Part shown: positions 16,163-24,939 of the stretch, one piece after another
How positions within the stretch are numbered: the first letter of the stretch is position 1
How the letters are laid out: each line of letters begins with the position of its first letter
Source of the DNA: Pseudomonadota bacterium
GTDB taxonomy: Bacteria; Pseudomonadota; Gammaproteobacteria; Burkholderiales; Burkholderiaceae_C
Assembly (NCBI GenBank): GCA_021808445.1
Contig: JAKBBP010000008.1
Coordinates: 28,024 to 92,023 of the forward strand
DNA: 64,000 nt
Direction of reading: 5' to 3'
Translations under genes and position numbers: made by a program
Notes under the pieces: generated by a model
The model's input: the letters and a program-made list of their open reading frames with translations, nothing else
The model's database searches: none
Told to the model about the DNA's origin: nothing

Positions 16163-17233
16163 TCAACCGGCCTCGTCCGCGGCGAGCAGCCTGCGCACCG
16201 GCGCGGGCAGACCGAGGGCCAGGGCCTGTTGCAACGAAAACCAGCGTCCGGCCGAGTCGGAGTCGGCGATGATGGCGTGGGCGCGCAGGCGAATCTCCAG
16301 CGGGTGCAGCAGCAGGTCCATGTGGGTCAGCACATGGCGCAGGGGATCGCGATGGCGTTGTTCCAGCACTTCGCCGAGTTGCCTGGCGTGGTGGATCGCC
16401 TGCTGCTCGTCGTCGTGCCCGGGCAGGCACCACAGCCCGGGCCAGATGCCCTGCGCATCGCGGCGCTGCAGCCAGACGCGCGCGCCGTCGGCCTGCTCGC
16501 TGCGCGCCCACAGCAACACCCAGTGCAGGGTGCGCCGCGCGGACTTCGCAGGATCCGGGGAGGGCGCCGCGGGGGGGGCGTCGAGGTGGCGCGGGCAATC
16601 GGCGGCGAAGGGACAGAGCAGACAGTCGGGCTGCGTGGGCCTGCACAGCGTGGCTCCCAGGTCCATCAGGCCCTGGGTGTAGGCGTCCAGCCCGGATTCG
16701 GGAAGCAGGGACTCGGCCAGATTCCACATCGTGCGCAGCGTGGCGGCGTCGCGCGGGCGTGGCAAGGCGAAGGCACGCGCCAGCACGCGCTGCACGTTGG
16801 CATCCAGGATGGCCTCGCGCTTTCCGAAGCAGAAGGCGGCGATGGCGGCCGCGGTGGATCGACCGATGCCCGCCAGGGCCTCCAGGCCTTCACGGTTGCG
16901 CGGGAATTCGCCGCCGTGCCGCTCACAGACCTGCTTCGCGCAGGCATGCAGGTTGCGCGCGCGCCGGTAGTAGCCCAGGCCGCTCCACTGCGCCAGCACC
17001 TCGTCGAGTTCGGCGGCGGCCAGGGTGTGCACGTCGGGGAAGCGCCGCAGGAAGGGCTCGTAGTAGCGCAGCACGGTATCCACCCGGGTCTGCTGCAGCA
17101 TGATCTCCGAGACCCACACCCGGTAAGGGTCGCGGCTGCGCTGCCAGGGAAGGTCGTGGCGCCCGTGCTTGCGCTGCCATGCCACCAGGCGGGGCGCGAA
17201 GTCGCGGGGGTCGATCCCGCGTGCTGCGCTCAT
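16163..17233 (-). CDS. mutY: A/G-specific adenine glycosylase MutY
   Basis: This 356-residue base-excision enzyme removes A mispaired with 8-oxoG. Visible are the catalytic Glu in SEIMLQQTRV, the helix-hairpin-helix with ALAGIGRSTAAAI, the catalytic Asp in DANVQRVLAR, and the 4Fe-4S ligands in CRPTQPDCLLCPFAADC. The C-terminal Nudix-like domain recognises the lesion (WLQRRDAQGIWPGLWCLPGH). It is convergent with rapZ, 18 nt apart, and shares the strand with the dynamin-like gene and mutM, which removes 8-oxoG itself. Confidence 0.95.
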   Translation of the reverse strand: MSAARGIDPRDFAPRLVAWQRKHGRHDLPWQRSRDPYRVWVSEIMLQQTRVDTVLRYYEPFLRRFPDVHTLAAAELDEVLAQWSGLGYYRRARNLHACAKQVCERHGGEFPRNREGLEALAGIGRSTAAAIAAFCFGKREAILDANVQRVLARAFALPRPRDAATLRTMWNLAESLLPESGLDAYTQGLMDLGATLCRPTQPDCLLCPFAADCPRHLDAPPAAPSPDPAKSARRTLHWVLLWARSEQADGARVWLQRRDAQGIWPGLWCLPGHDDEQQAIHHARQLGEVLEQRHRDPLRHVLTHMDLLLHPLEIRLRAHAIIADSDSAGRWFSLQQALALGLPAPVRRLLAADEAG

Positions 17234-17297
17234 CGGGTGGCGTGGCGCAGCCGGGCCGGGCTCGGGGCGGCCGTTGCGCCGCCGGCGGCGGCCCCGC

Positions 17298-19286
17298 TCA
17301 TGCGGCCGCGGCCAGCGCTTCGGCGCCCGGCAGGGCGAGCTCGAAGCGGTTGGCGAGTTGCTGGCGCAGTTCGCGCAGCTGCTCCGCGCGTTGTCGAAGC
17401 TGCTCGATGCGCTCGGCGAGTTCGCCGTCCGCCTGCGCCACCTGCTGCAGGTTGCTCAGGCGTCGATGCAGGGAGCGCCGGCGCTCACGGGTCTGTGCCT
17501 GAAGGCTGGCCATGGCGGCGCGGTTCCAGTGTTGCGCGTCGGCGATGCCGCGTTCCTGGATGGCTCGCAGCCGGGCCTGGGCAGACAGCAGCACGCGGTC
17601 CACGTAGGCGCTGCTTTGCAGGCGCAGCCACTGCACGGCCCCCGCGAAACGCAGATAGTCCGATCGCATGGCCTCCAGATCCAGCCTCGCTCCGTCCAGG
17701 CGCAGCGCCTTGGGCAGGGGCATGGAAAAGGCGAATTCGTTGTTCAGGCGCACGCAGGCGCCGGCCAGCATGGACTGGTTCTCCTCCAGCACGGACTCGG
17801 CCCGGTTCATGCTGAGCCCGAGTTCGTCGCAGGCATCGGCCAGCGCCGCGCGCAGGCCGGTCTTGAGCAGGGCCGAGCGCAACTGGCGTCGCAGCCCCTC
17901 CAGGCGCTGCAGCGCGCGCTTGGCATCCAGCAATTCGGCCACCCGGGCCATCTGGCGGGCATTCACCGCCTGCACCGCCTGCACCAGGCCCACCGCGGCG
18001 TCGAACTCCTGGCGTTCCGCGGTCGCGCGCTGCAGCAGGGCGGCCGCGGCATGCTTGCTCTTGCCCTGCAGCGCCTCGAGCTCCATGCGTTGCTCGTCGG
18101 CCAGCCGCAGGCGCGCGTCCAGGTCGCGCTCCAGGCGCTGACGGGTGTCCAGCAGGGTGGCGCGCCAGCTGCCTTCCAGCCAGTCGCGGCGCTCGCGGTC
18201 GGCGCATTCGCCCAGCGCCGCCTCGAGCTGGGGCAGGCCCGAGCGCTGCAGCAGGGTGTCGTCGCCCTGGATGCGCGCCAGCAGTCCCTTGTGGGCGCTG
18301 AGTGCGAAGACCCTCGACGGGGCGACCTGCAGCACCTGGGCCACGGACTCGCACTGCTTGCGGATCTGCGCCTGCACCTCGGTGCCGCTGCGCAGGGGGT
18401 CCCACAGCATGTCGATCTTGTTGAGCACGACAAAGCTGCGCGCGCGCCCGGCCGCCCCCACATGCTCGGTCCACAGCTGCAGGTCGCTGCGGGTGACGCC
18501 GGCGTCGGCCGACAGCAGGAACACCACGGCCGCCGCCGAGGGGATGAGCGAAAGGGTCAGCTCGGGCTCGGCGCCCAGCGCGTTCAGTCCCGGGGTGTCG
18601 AGTACGCTGATGCCCTGGGCCAGCAGCGGATGCTCGATGTTCAGCAGCGCATGGCGCCAGCGTGGGATCTCCACCTCCTGCGCGCCCTGCGCATCGTCGG
18701 CGCCCGCGGCCTGGGCCGCGGAGGAGGCCACGGCGTCCTCGTCGCCCTCGGGAAGGTGGAACCCCAGTTCGCGCGCTCGAGCCAGCGGCACCATGACGGT
18801 GTCGCACAGGCGCTGCAGCGCCCGGCTCATCGCCACGGCGTCGGCCGCGGCGAAACGGTGTTCCTGCCATTCCTGGGGGCGCGCCTTCCAGTCGCTGAGC
18901 AGGCGCGATTCCGCGCGGGTCTCGATGGGAAGCAGGCGCAGCGAGATGGGCTGCCCCGGGTCGCTGTAGATCTCCACCGGGCACATGGTCGTGCGGCCGA
19001 CTCCGGCCGGCAGCACGCGCTGGCCGGTGGCACCGAAGAACAGTGCGTTGACCAGCTCGGACTTGCCCCGCGAGAGCTCGGCCACGAAGGCCAGCTGCAC
19101 CTGGTCGCGCTGCAGGCGGCGCTCGAGTTCGCCCAGGGGCTCCTGCCACAGCGAGGGGTCGAGCGAGCTGTCCGCCAGCCAGCCGGCGAGGGCGGTCAGG
19201 CGCGCCAGGCGCTGGTCGCGCCAGGCTCCGAAACGGCTCCACGAGGGAGCTTGCGCGGGGAGACGAATCGGCTGGTTCATCGGCAT
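17298..19286 (-). CDS. Bacterial dynamin-like GTPase
   Basis: This protein of about 662 residues carries a dynamin-family G domain: G1 AELSRGKSELVNALFFG (about residues 61-77), a TTMCPVEIY switch I region, G3 VLDTPGLNAL and G4 VVLNKIDML. The second half is Arg/Gln/Glu-rich and helical, with predicted coiled coil near the C terminus (AERIEQLRQRAEQLRELRQQ). Family members act on membranes or in stress responses; the role here is unknown. ATG 19286 and 19280 are both possible, neither with a clear ribosome binding site. It sits between two oxidative DNA-repair genes. Confidence 0.8.
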   Translation of the reverse strand: MPMNQPIRLPAQAPSWSRFGAWRDQRLARLTALAGWLADSSLDPSLWQEPLGELERRLQRDQVQLAFVAELSRGKSELVNALFFGATGQRVLPAGVGRTTMCPVEIYSDPGQPISLRLLPIETRAESRLLSDWKARPQEWQEHRFAAADAVAMSRALQRLCDTVMVPLARARELGFHLPEGDEDAVASSAAQAAGADDAQGAQEVEIPRWRHALLNIEHPLLAQGISVLDTPGLNALGAEPELTLSLIPSAAAVVFLLSADAGVTRSDLQLWTEHVGAAGRARSFVVLNKIDMLWDPLRSGTEVQAQIRKQCESVAQVLQVAPSRVFALSAHKGLLARIQGDDTLLQRSGLPQLEAALGECADRERRDWLEGSWRATLLDTRQRLERDLDARLRLADEQRMELEALQGKSKHAAAALLQRATAERQEFDAAVGLVQAVQAVNARQMARVAELLDAKRALQRLEGLRRQLRSALLKTGLRAALADACDELGLSMNRAESVLEENQSMLAGACVRLNNEFAFSMPLPKALRLDGARLDLEAMRSDYLRFAGAVQWLRLQSSAYVDRVLLSAQARLRAIQERGIADAQHWNRAAMASLQAQTRERRRSLHRRLSNLQQVAQADGELAERIEQLRQRAEQLRELRQQLANRFELALPGAEALAAAA

Positions 19287-19374
19287 CGGGACACGGTCGC
19301 TGCGGCGCGCCTGTGGGGCGGGCGCCTGACGTCCATAGCGTACCCCTTCGCGCCGGCCGGCGATACGGGCGGGC

Positions 19375-20196
19375 TCAGCGCCGCTGGCAGGAAGGGCAGA
19401 AATAGGTGCTTCGTTGGCCCTGCGCGACATGCGACAGCGGGCGCGCGCAGCGCCGGCAGGGCTGGCCGGCACGACCGTAGACCAGGGCTTCGAGCTGAAA
19501 CTGCCCATGGCTGCCGTCGCTGGAACAGAAGTCCCGCAGGGTGCTGCCGCCGGCGCGCACAGCCTGTTCCAGCGTGGCGCGCAGCTCGGTGGCCAGGCGG
19601 GCGCAGCGTTCGCGCGACAGCCGCCTTCCGGGCGTGCGGGGGTCGATGCCGGCGCGGAACAAGGCCTCGCAGGCATAGATGTTGCCTACGCCCGCGACCA
19701 CGGACTGGTCCAGCAGCAGCAGCTTGATCGCGACGCGGCGGGGATGTACCGCGCGCCACAGCAGATCCCCGTCGAAGCCGGGCTCCAGAGGCTCCGGGCC
19801 GAGGTGGCTGAGCAGGGGGTGCTGGGGCCCGGGCAGGGCCTGCCAGATCACCGCGCCGAAGCGGCGCGGATCGTTCATGCGAAGTTCACCCCGGTCGGTG
19901 AGCAGCCGGAAATGTTCGTGCGGACCGGGTTGCGCGGCGGCTTCGACCGGGGCCTGCAGCCAGCGCAGCGAACCCGACATGCCCAGATGCACGATCAGCC
20001 GCCCCTGCTGCAGCCCCAGCAGCAGGTACTTGCCCCGACGTTCGATGTTCTCGATGCGCTGGCCCGAGAGGCTGTCCGGCGCGCATTGCAGGGGCCAGCG
20101 CAGCGGCTTGCCGAGCTGCGCGCCGCGCACCACGCTTCCGCGCAAAGGGCCCAGCAGGGCTCGGCGCGTGACTTCGACCTCGGGGAGTTCAGGCAT
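19375..20196 (-). CDS. mutM: Formamidopyrimidine-DNA glycosylase (Fpg/MutM)
   Basis: This 273-residue enzyme removes 8-oxoguanine and formamidopyrimidines. Pro2 and Glu3 of MPELPEVEVTRR are the catalytic residues. The helix-two-turn-helix segment ACEALFRAGIDPRTP and the C-terminal zinc finger CRRCARPLSHVAQGQRSTYFC-PSC are intact. It is on the same strand as the dynamin-like and mutY genes and divergent from the unknown 612-residue gene. Confidence 0.96.
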   Translation of the reverse strand: MPELPEVEVTRRALLGPLRGSVVRGAQLGKPLRWPLQCAPDSLSGQRIENIERRGKYLLLGLQQGRLIVHLGMSGSLRWLQAPVEAAAQPGPHEHFRLLTDRGELRMNDPRRFGAVIWQALPGPQHPLLSHLGPEPLEPGFDGDLLWRAVHPRRVAIKLLLLDQSVVAGVGNIYACEALFRAGIDPRTPGRRLSRERCARLATELRATLEQAVRAGGSTLRDFCSSDGSHGQFQLEALVYGRAGQPCRRCARPLSHVAQGQRSTYFCPSCQRR

Positions 20197-20257
20197 GCGT
20201 GAATTGTGCGCCCGGGCGGGCGGATTCGCCCTGCGCCCCGTAAGGCCATGGGAACAG

Positions 20258-20286
20258 TTGAGAGGTCAATTGTCGCAAAATATATG
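20258..20286 (+). promoter_or_regulatory. Promoter in an AT-rich patch upstream of the unknown 612-aa gene
   Basis: TTGAGA (20258-20263), a 17-bp spacer and TATATG (20281-20286) match a sigma-70 promoter. The surrounding 20250-20310 stretch is strikingly AT-rich for this window. A 5' leader of about 90 nt would follow before the gene at 20384. Confidence 0.55.
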
Positions 20287-20383
20287 AAAAGGTAACAAAT
20301 GTTAGCAAGTGACGGCGCCGCCACGGATCGGTTCCCGGCCCGTCCGCCATGCTCATCCAGGGACCGATGCAGGAGGTTCGACA

Positions 20384-22222
20384 ATGTCTGTACGCAAACA
20401 CGGGATGCGCAAGGGACCATGGGCACGGCTCCTCGCGGGACTGGGCGTCGTCAAGAGCGCGGTTGCCGGCTGGTTCGTGCTCTTGCCCCTCTCGGTGCCG
20501 GGCTTGCTGGCGGGGGCCTTGCTCGCGCTGGGCCTGACGGCCCTGCTGATCTACCAGGGCGGGTGGCCCAACGCCCCCGGCACCGGCGAGGGTGGACAGG
20601 TCTCGCCGAGGCCGGACCTCCACCCCGATCACCCCGGCGGCGACGAGCCCGGCGATGACCCCGAAAAGCAGGGCCAACGTGGGAGCATCGAGATTCGTCT
20701 TGACGGCCCCGTGGATTTCCGCGAGATCCGCTATACGGTGCTGTACCGACCCGGCAAACCGGCGTTGCAGGGCGAGAAGCTCTACCTGCGCGAGCCCGCC
20801 GATCCGGACAACCGGGTGCGCGCGGTCTCCGCCGAGCAGATCGAAAAGAATCCGGCGCGGTACCGCGACCTGGCCTTCGAGTCGCAGATCCTGTGCAGGC
20901 GCGGTTTCGCGCTGAGCACGGCGAACCCCTTGTGCCGCGGGACGATTGCGCTCGCACCGGATTTCAAGGAGTTGCGCAGCACCCGCACCCAGGTCCGCGC
21001 GCGAGCCTCCGAGCTGGCGCCGCCGGCCGAGGGCCAGGGGCCGGACGAGGCCTCGGGGGCCACGGCGCAGGCCACGCTGCGCCTGACCAACACCTTTTTC
21101 GCGCTGTCGTCGGGCCCGCCGCGTTTCGAGGGCAAGCTGCTGCGCATCGAGCAGGATGAGCACAACCCGGCCGAGTTCTTCCCCACCCCGATGCCCCTGC
21201 CGGGGCCTGGCAGCGCCGCGCTCGAGGGTGTGTCCCGCCTCGAGCTGTCGGCCGATCGGGGGCGCCTGTACGTGCTCGCGCAGGACGCGCTGTATGCCTG
21301 GCAGGCCGGCAAGCCGGATCTGCAGATGCTGTACCGCTCCAGCTCCCAGGAGAAGCTGCGCGACGCCTCGCCCACGGAGCAGGGAATCTGCGTGGCTTTC
21401 CTGCGCGAGCAGCAGTCGGGCATGCGCTGCCTCGAGCAGGACCGCATCTACTGGGGGCCGACCCAGACCTTCCCGGTCGATCTGCGCGTCTCCGACATGA
21501 GCAGCGCCGGCAACAGCCTGGTTCTGGTGGGCACCGAGGTGCAGGATCCGGAGCACTGGAGGGTGTACGCGGTGCCGGACGCCTCGCAGACCTGGGCGGA
21601 GTTCCGCGAGGTGCCGTCGACCCGTTGGAATGGCCGCCGGCTGGAAGGATCCATCGGCTTGAAGGCTTGGCCCGGCGGGCGTCAGGATTTCATGCTGTAC
21701 GGCGCCGCGCCGGATCAGCGCCTGGGCTTCTGGCCGCTGGGCCTGGCGCAGCGCGGGGTCGAGGGCGCCTATGGCTTTTATGTCACACGCCAGCCCAATC
21801 CCTTCCCGGCGCCGGAGCAGGAGGGGCATGCCCTGCGGGAGGTGGACGTCTGGCGCGGCGTCGCACCGGGTGCGGCGCGGGTGTTTTCCCTGGTCGGAGG
21901 CATTGGCGAGGTCGACTACAGCATGCTGGTGAACCGTCCCATCTACTCGGGCCGGGTGTCGGTGAACATCGATTCGCTGCGCCTGGATACCTTGCGATTG
22001 CTCGACGGTGTCGGACGAGAGAAGCTGCTGGCGGTGGCCGGCGTGGCGGCTTCCCACCCTCGCACCTTCATCGCCCTGCTGCGCTACGGCAACGCCGCCG
22101 CGCCTCCGCAGCTGCTGGGCAAGGTGAATCTCTCCGATCCGCAGCAGGCGCAACGTTCCTTGATGTTCCAGCCACGGGTGCGGGCCATTTCCCAGAACAC
22201 CCTGGTGCTGGAGCCCGCCTGA
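20384..22222 (+). CDS. Unrecognised membrane-anchored protein, probably periplasmic
   Basis: I do not recognise this 612-residue protein. The start is ATG 20384, seven bases after a perfect AGGAGG. After a basic N terminus (MSVRKHGMRKG) residues about 16-58 are hydrophobic, one or two membrane helices. An acidic, Pro/Gly-rich linker follows (about 60-90). The rest is hydrophilic with many short beta-like segments (RLELSADRGRLYVLAQDALYAW, SLVLVGTEVQDPEHWRVYAV) that could form a beta-propeller. Cysteines are few (LCRR, LCRG, GICV, MRCL). It stands between mutM and the TPR-lolB-ispE group and has its own promoter. Confidence 0.75.
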   Translation: MSVRKHGMRKGPWARLLAGLGVVKSAVAGWFVLLPLSVPGLLAGALLALGLTALLIYQGGWPNAPGTGEGGQVSPRPDLHPDHPGGDEPGDDPEKQGQRGSIEIRLDGPVDFREIRYTVLYRPGKPALQGEKLYLREPADPDNRVRAVSAEQIEKNPARYRDLAFESQILCRRGFALSTANPLCRGTIALAPDFKELRSTRTQVRARASELAPPAEGQGPDEASGATAQATLRLTNTFFALSSGPPRFEGKLLRIEQDEHNPAEFFPTPMPLPGPGSAALEGVSRLELSADRGRLYVLAQDALYAWQAGKPDLQMLYRSSSQEKLRDASPTEQGICVAFLREQQSGMRCLEQDRIYWGPTQTFPVDLRVSDMSSAGNSLVLVGTEVQDPEHWRVYAVPDASQTWAEFREVPSTRWNGRRLEGSIGLKAWPGGRQDFMLYGAAPDQRLGFWPLGLAQRGVEGAYGFYVTRQPNPFPAPEQEGHALREVDVWRGVAPGAARVFSLVGGIGEVDYSMLVNRPIYSGRVSVNIDSLRLDTLRLLDGVGREKLLAVAGVAASHPRTFIALLRYGNAAAPPQLLGKVNLSDPQQAQRSLMFQPRVRAISQNTLVLEPA

Positions 22223-22363
22223 GTGCGCTGTGCGCGGGCCTGGGAAGGCGCGGCCATCCCCGGGGAATCCGCGGCCGGGGAGGGCCGCAACGCGGGGCGG
22301 CGGGCCCGCCGCCCCGCTACACTGGAACGCCACGTCGTTACGCCTTTCACCGGCCTTACGTTC

Positions 22364-24340
22364 ATGCGGTTCATGCGGTCCATGCGGTCCATGCGGCCCA
22401 CGCGCACAGTCGCTTTCGCCACCCCGCTGCTGGCCCTGCTCGCCGCGGTGTGGTGGATCGAGCCCGCCCAGGCCGAGCCGGCGAGCCAGCTGGCCGCGGT
22501 CGTGCGTACGACTCCCTCGCAGCAGTCCCGCGACGATGCCGAGCAGCAGGCCCGCTGGTTCTACTCGACCTTGACCGGAGAGATCGCGGCGCGCACCGGG
22601 CATCCCGACGTCGCCTACGCCGAGTTGCTGCGCGCCGCGCGCGACATGGATTCAGCGCCCTTGTTCGAGCGGGCCGTGCAGGTGGCCCTGGGCGCGCGTC
22701 AGCCCGAGCTGGCCTTGTCCGCGGTCGGCGCCTGGCGCGAACAGCAGCCGGCTTCGGCCCGCGCGCAGGCCTGGCGCGTGCAACTGTTGCTGGGCCTGGG
22801 GCGCGACGCCGAGGCCGCGCCGGCGATCCAGCGTCTCTTGTCCATGACCCCGCAGCCGCAGCGACCGGAAACGGTGCTCGCCCTGGGGGGCATGTTCCTG
22901 GGCATGGACGACGCGCAGCGCGCGCTGGCGCTTGCGCGCCGCAGTCTCGCCCCCTATGCCACCCTGGCCCAGACCCAGGCCGTGATCGCCCAGCTGCAGG
23001 TGCAGACCGGCGAGCTGAGCGCCGGGCTGGCGCGTGCCGCGCGCGCCCTCAAGGCCGACCCCTCGCTGCGCCCGGCAGCCTTGCTGCTGGTGCAGCATTA
23101 CAAGGTCGATCCGGTGCGGGCCGACGGCCTGCTCGCGGGCTACATGCTCGCGCAGCCGGACGACGACACCCTGCGCATGGGCTGGATCGACGCCGCCACG
23201 CAGCAGCAGCGCGACAGCGTCGCCCTGGCGCAGTGCGAGAGCCTGGCTCGGCGCCAGCCCGACATGGCGCAGGTCTGGCTGATCCTGGGTTCGCTGCAGC
23301 AGCAGATGGGCCAGTTCGCGCAGGCCGAGCATTCGCTGCTGCGCTTCCTCTCGCTCAGCCTGCCCGGCGTGTCCCTGCCCAGCCTGCCCCCGACGGCCTC
23401 GCAGGCTGCGTCGGCTGCGCCGGCGGCCGCGGCGTCCGCCGCCTCGAGTTCCCCGATCCCCGCCGCTGCGGCCAGTGCGGCCGGTGCGGCCGCACCCAGG
23501 GGCCATGCACAAGCGCGGGCTCCAGCGCAGGTCCCGGCGCAGGTTCCGGGCGCGGCACCCCCGGTGCCGCCCGACGAGCTGGAGCAGGTCGATCTCGCGC
23601 TGTCCAGCCTGGCGTTGCATCAGGGCGCAAGCGCGCGCGCCGAGCAGTGGCTGCAGCAGGTCTCCCCCGATCGCCACGACGCGGCGATGGTCTTGCAGCG
23701 GGCCAAGGTGCTGGCCGCGCAGGGCCGGCCGCGCCAGGCGGTCGAGCTGGTGCGTGCGCTGCCCCGCGCCAGCAGCCTGCAGCGTCGCCGGCGCCTGCTC
23801 GCGCTGTCGGAACTGCTGGGCTTCCTGCACGAACCCGCGCAGGCCTACGCCGTGCTGCGGTCGGGGATGGGGGTCTGGGGCCACGACCCGGATTACGCCT
23901 ACGAGACCGCGATGGCCGCGCAGCAGGCCGGTCGGCCGAGGCAGATGCTGGCGGATCTGCGGCGCATCGTGAAGCAACACCCCGAGTACCAGCCCGCCCT
24001 GAACGCCCTGGGCTATTCCCTGGCCGACCAGGGGCGCGATCTGGAGCAGGCACGGCGTCTGGTCGAGCACGCGCTGCGCCTGAGTCCCGGCAACCCCTTC
24101 GTCCTGGACAGCCTGGGCTGGGTGGAGTTCCGCAGCGGCCACCTGGCGCGCGCGCAGCGCCTGCTGGAGCAGGCCTATGCCGGGCGCGAGGATCCGGAAA
24201 TCGGTGCCCACCTGGCCGAAGTGCTGTGGCGCCGCGGCCAGCGCCAGCGTGCCACCGAGCTGCTGCGCGCCTGCTGGAAGGCCGCGCCGAAGGATCGTGG
24301 AGTGCTGGAGGCCATGCGCCGCCTGGGGCTGTCATTTTGA
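22364..24340 (+). CDS. Tetratricopeptide-repeat periplasmic protein
   Basis: From ATG 22364 the protein has 658 residues. The N terminus is encoded by four 9-nt repeats that each supply an in-frame ATG (MRFMRSMRSMRP), so the true start could be any of 22364, 22373, 22382 or 22391. A signal peptide follows, ending PAQAEP. TPR-like helical repeats occupy both halves, separated by an Ala/Pro-rich linker of about 70 residues (around 23380-23580). The last repeats (NALGYSLADQGRDLEQARRLVEHALRL split by canonical spacing) are the clearest. It precedes lolB by 23 nt; a role in envelope assembly is inferred from context only. Confidence 0.82.
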   Translation: MRFMRSMRSMRPTRTVAFATPLLALLAAVWWIEPAQAEPASQLAAVVRTTPSQQSRDDAEQQARWFYSTLTGEIAARTGHPDVAYAELLRAARDMDSAPLFERAVQVALGARQPELALSAVGAWREQQPASARAQAWRVQLLLGLGRDAEAAPAIQRLLSMTPQPQRPETVLALGGMFLGMDDAQRALALARRSLAPYATLAQTQAVIAQLQVQTGELSAGLARAARALKADPSLRPAALLLVQHYKVDPVRADGLLAGYMLAQPDDDTLRMGWIDAATQQQRDSVALAQCESLARRQPDMAQVWLILGSLQQQMGQFAQAEHSLLRFLSLSLPGVSLPSLPPTASQAASAAPAAAASAASSSPIPAAAASAAGAAAPRGHAQARAPAQVPAQVPGAAPPVPPDELEQVDLALSSLALHQGASARAEQWLQQVSPDRHDAAMVLQRAKVLAAQGRPRQAVELVRALPRASSLQRRRRLLALSELLGFLHEPAQAYAVLRSGMGVWGHDPDYAYETAMAAQQAGRPRQMLADLRRIVKQHPEYQPALNALGYSLADQGRDLEQARRLVEHALRLSPGNPFVLDSLGWVEFRSGHLARAQRLLEQAYAGREDPEIGAHLAEVLWRRGQRQRATELLRACWKAAPKDRGVLEAMRRLGLSF

Positions 24341-24363
24341 CACCGCCGGCAGGGGGGGCGCGG

Positions 24364-24939
24364 ATGCTGCGCGGCCTGGCCTGCGCGGCCCTGCTGGCCC
24401 TGCTGGCCGCCTGCGCCTCGTCGCCGACGCTGGAGCGGCAACGGGTCGGCTGCGCCCTCGACTATTCCGGGCGTATCTCGGTGGTCGAGCAGGGTGCGCA
24501 TCCCTACAACCTCTACGGCTCCTTCGACCTGCATCTGGAGGGTGACAGCGGTTCGCTGGAGCTGGGTTCGCCGCTGGGGCAGATGCTGGCGCGGGCCAGC
24601 TGGAGCGTCGACTCGGCCAGCGTGAGCAACGGGCACGAGCAGCGCGGCTTCGATTCCTTCGAGGACATGACCGAGGCCACGCTGGGCCTGCGCCTGCCGC
24701 GAGCCGCGCTGCAGGACTGGGTGCGCGGACGCCCCGCCGCCCGTTGGAGCTCGCGGGCCCTGGATCAGGGCGGCTTCGAGCAGCTCGGCTGGGAGGTGCG
24801 GGTGCAGCGCAAGGACGGGCATCCGCACGTGCTGCGCCTGTCGCGCGGCCAGGGGGAGGACTCGGAGCGGCTCAGTCTGGTCATCGACCATGCCGAGCTG
24901 CCCCGTCCGGACTGCGACCGTCCCGGGAGCGCGCCTTGA
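24364..24939 (+). CDS. lolB: Outer-membrane lipoprotein LolB
   Basis: This 191-residue lipoprotein has signal peptide and lipobox LLAAC with Cys17. The mature part shows a LolB-like beta sandwich: YSGRISVVEQGAHPYNLYGSF, GSLELGSPLGQMLARASW and LPRAALQDWVRGRP. LolB receives lipoproteins from LolA and inserts them in the outer membrane. Context is decisive: it sits between a TPR gene and ispE, as in many betaproteobacteria. Similarity is modest, so the identification leans on position and architecture. Confidence 0.85.
   Translation: MLRGLACAALLALLAACASSPTLERQRVGCALDYSGRISVVEQGAHPYNLYGSFDLHLEGDSGSLELGSPLGQMLARASWSVDSASVSNGHEQRGFDSFEDMTEATLGLRLPRAALQDWVRGRPAARWSSRALDQGGFEQLGWEVRVQRKDGHPHVLRLSRGQGEDSERLSLVIDHAELPRPDCDRPGSAP

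Noticed and set aside
21625..24363. Long upstream extension of the lolB frame
   Set aside because: It overlaps the unknown gene and TPR gene in another frame. The lipoprotein signal peptide at ATG 24364 fixes the lolB start.
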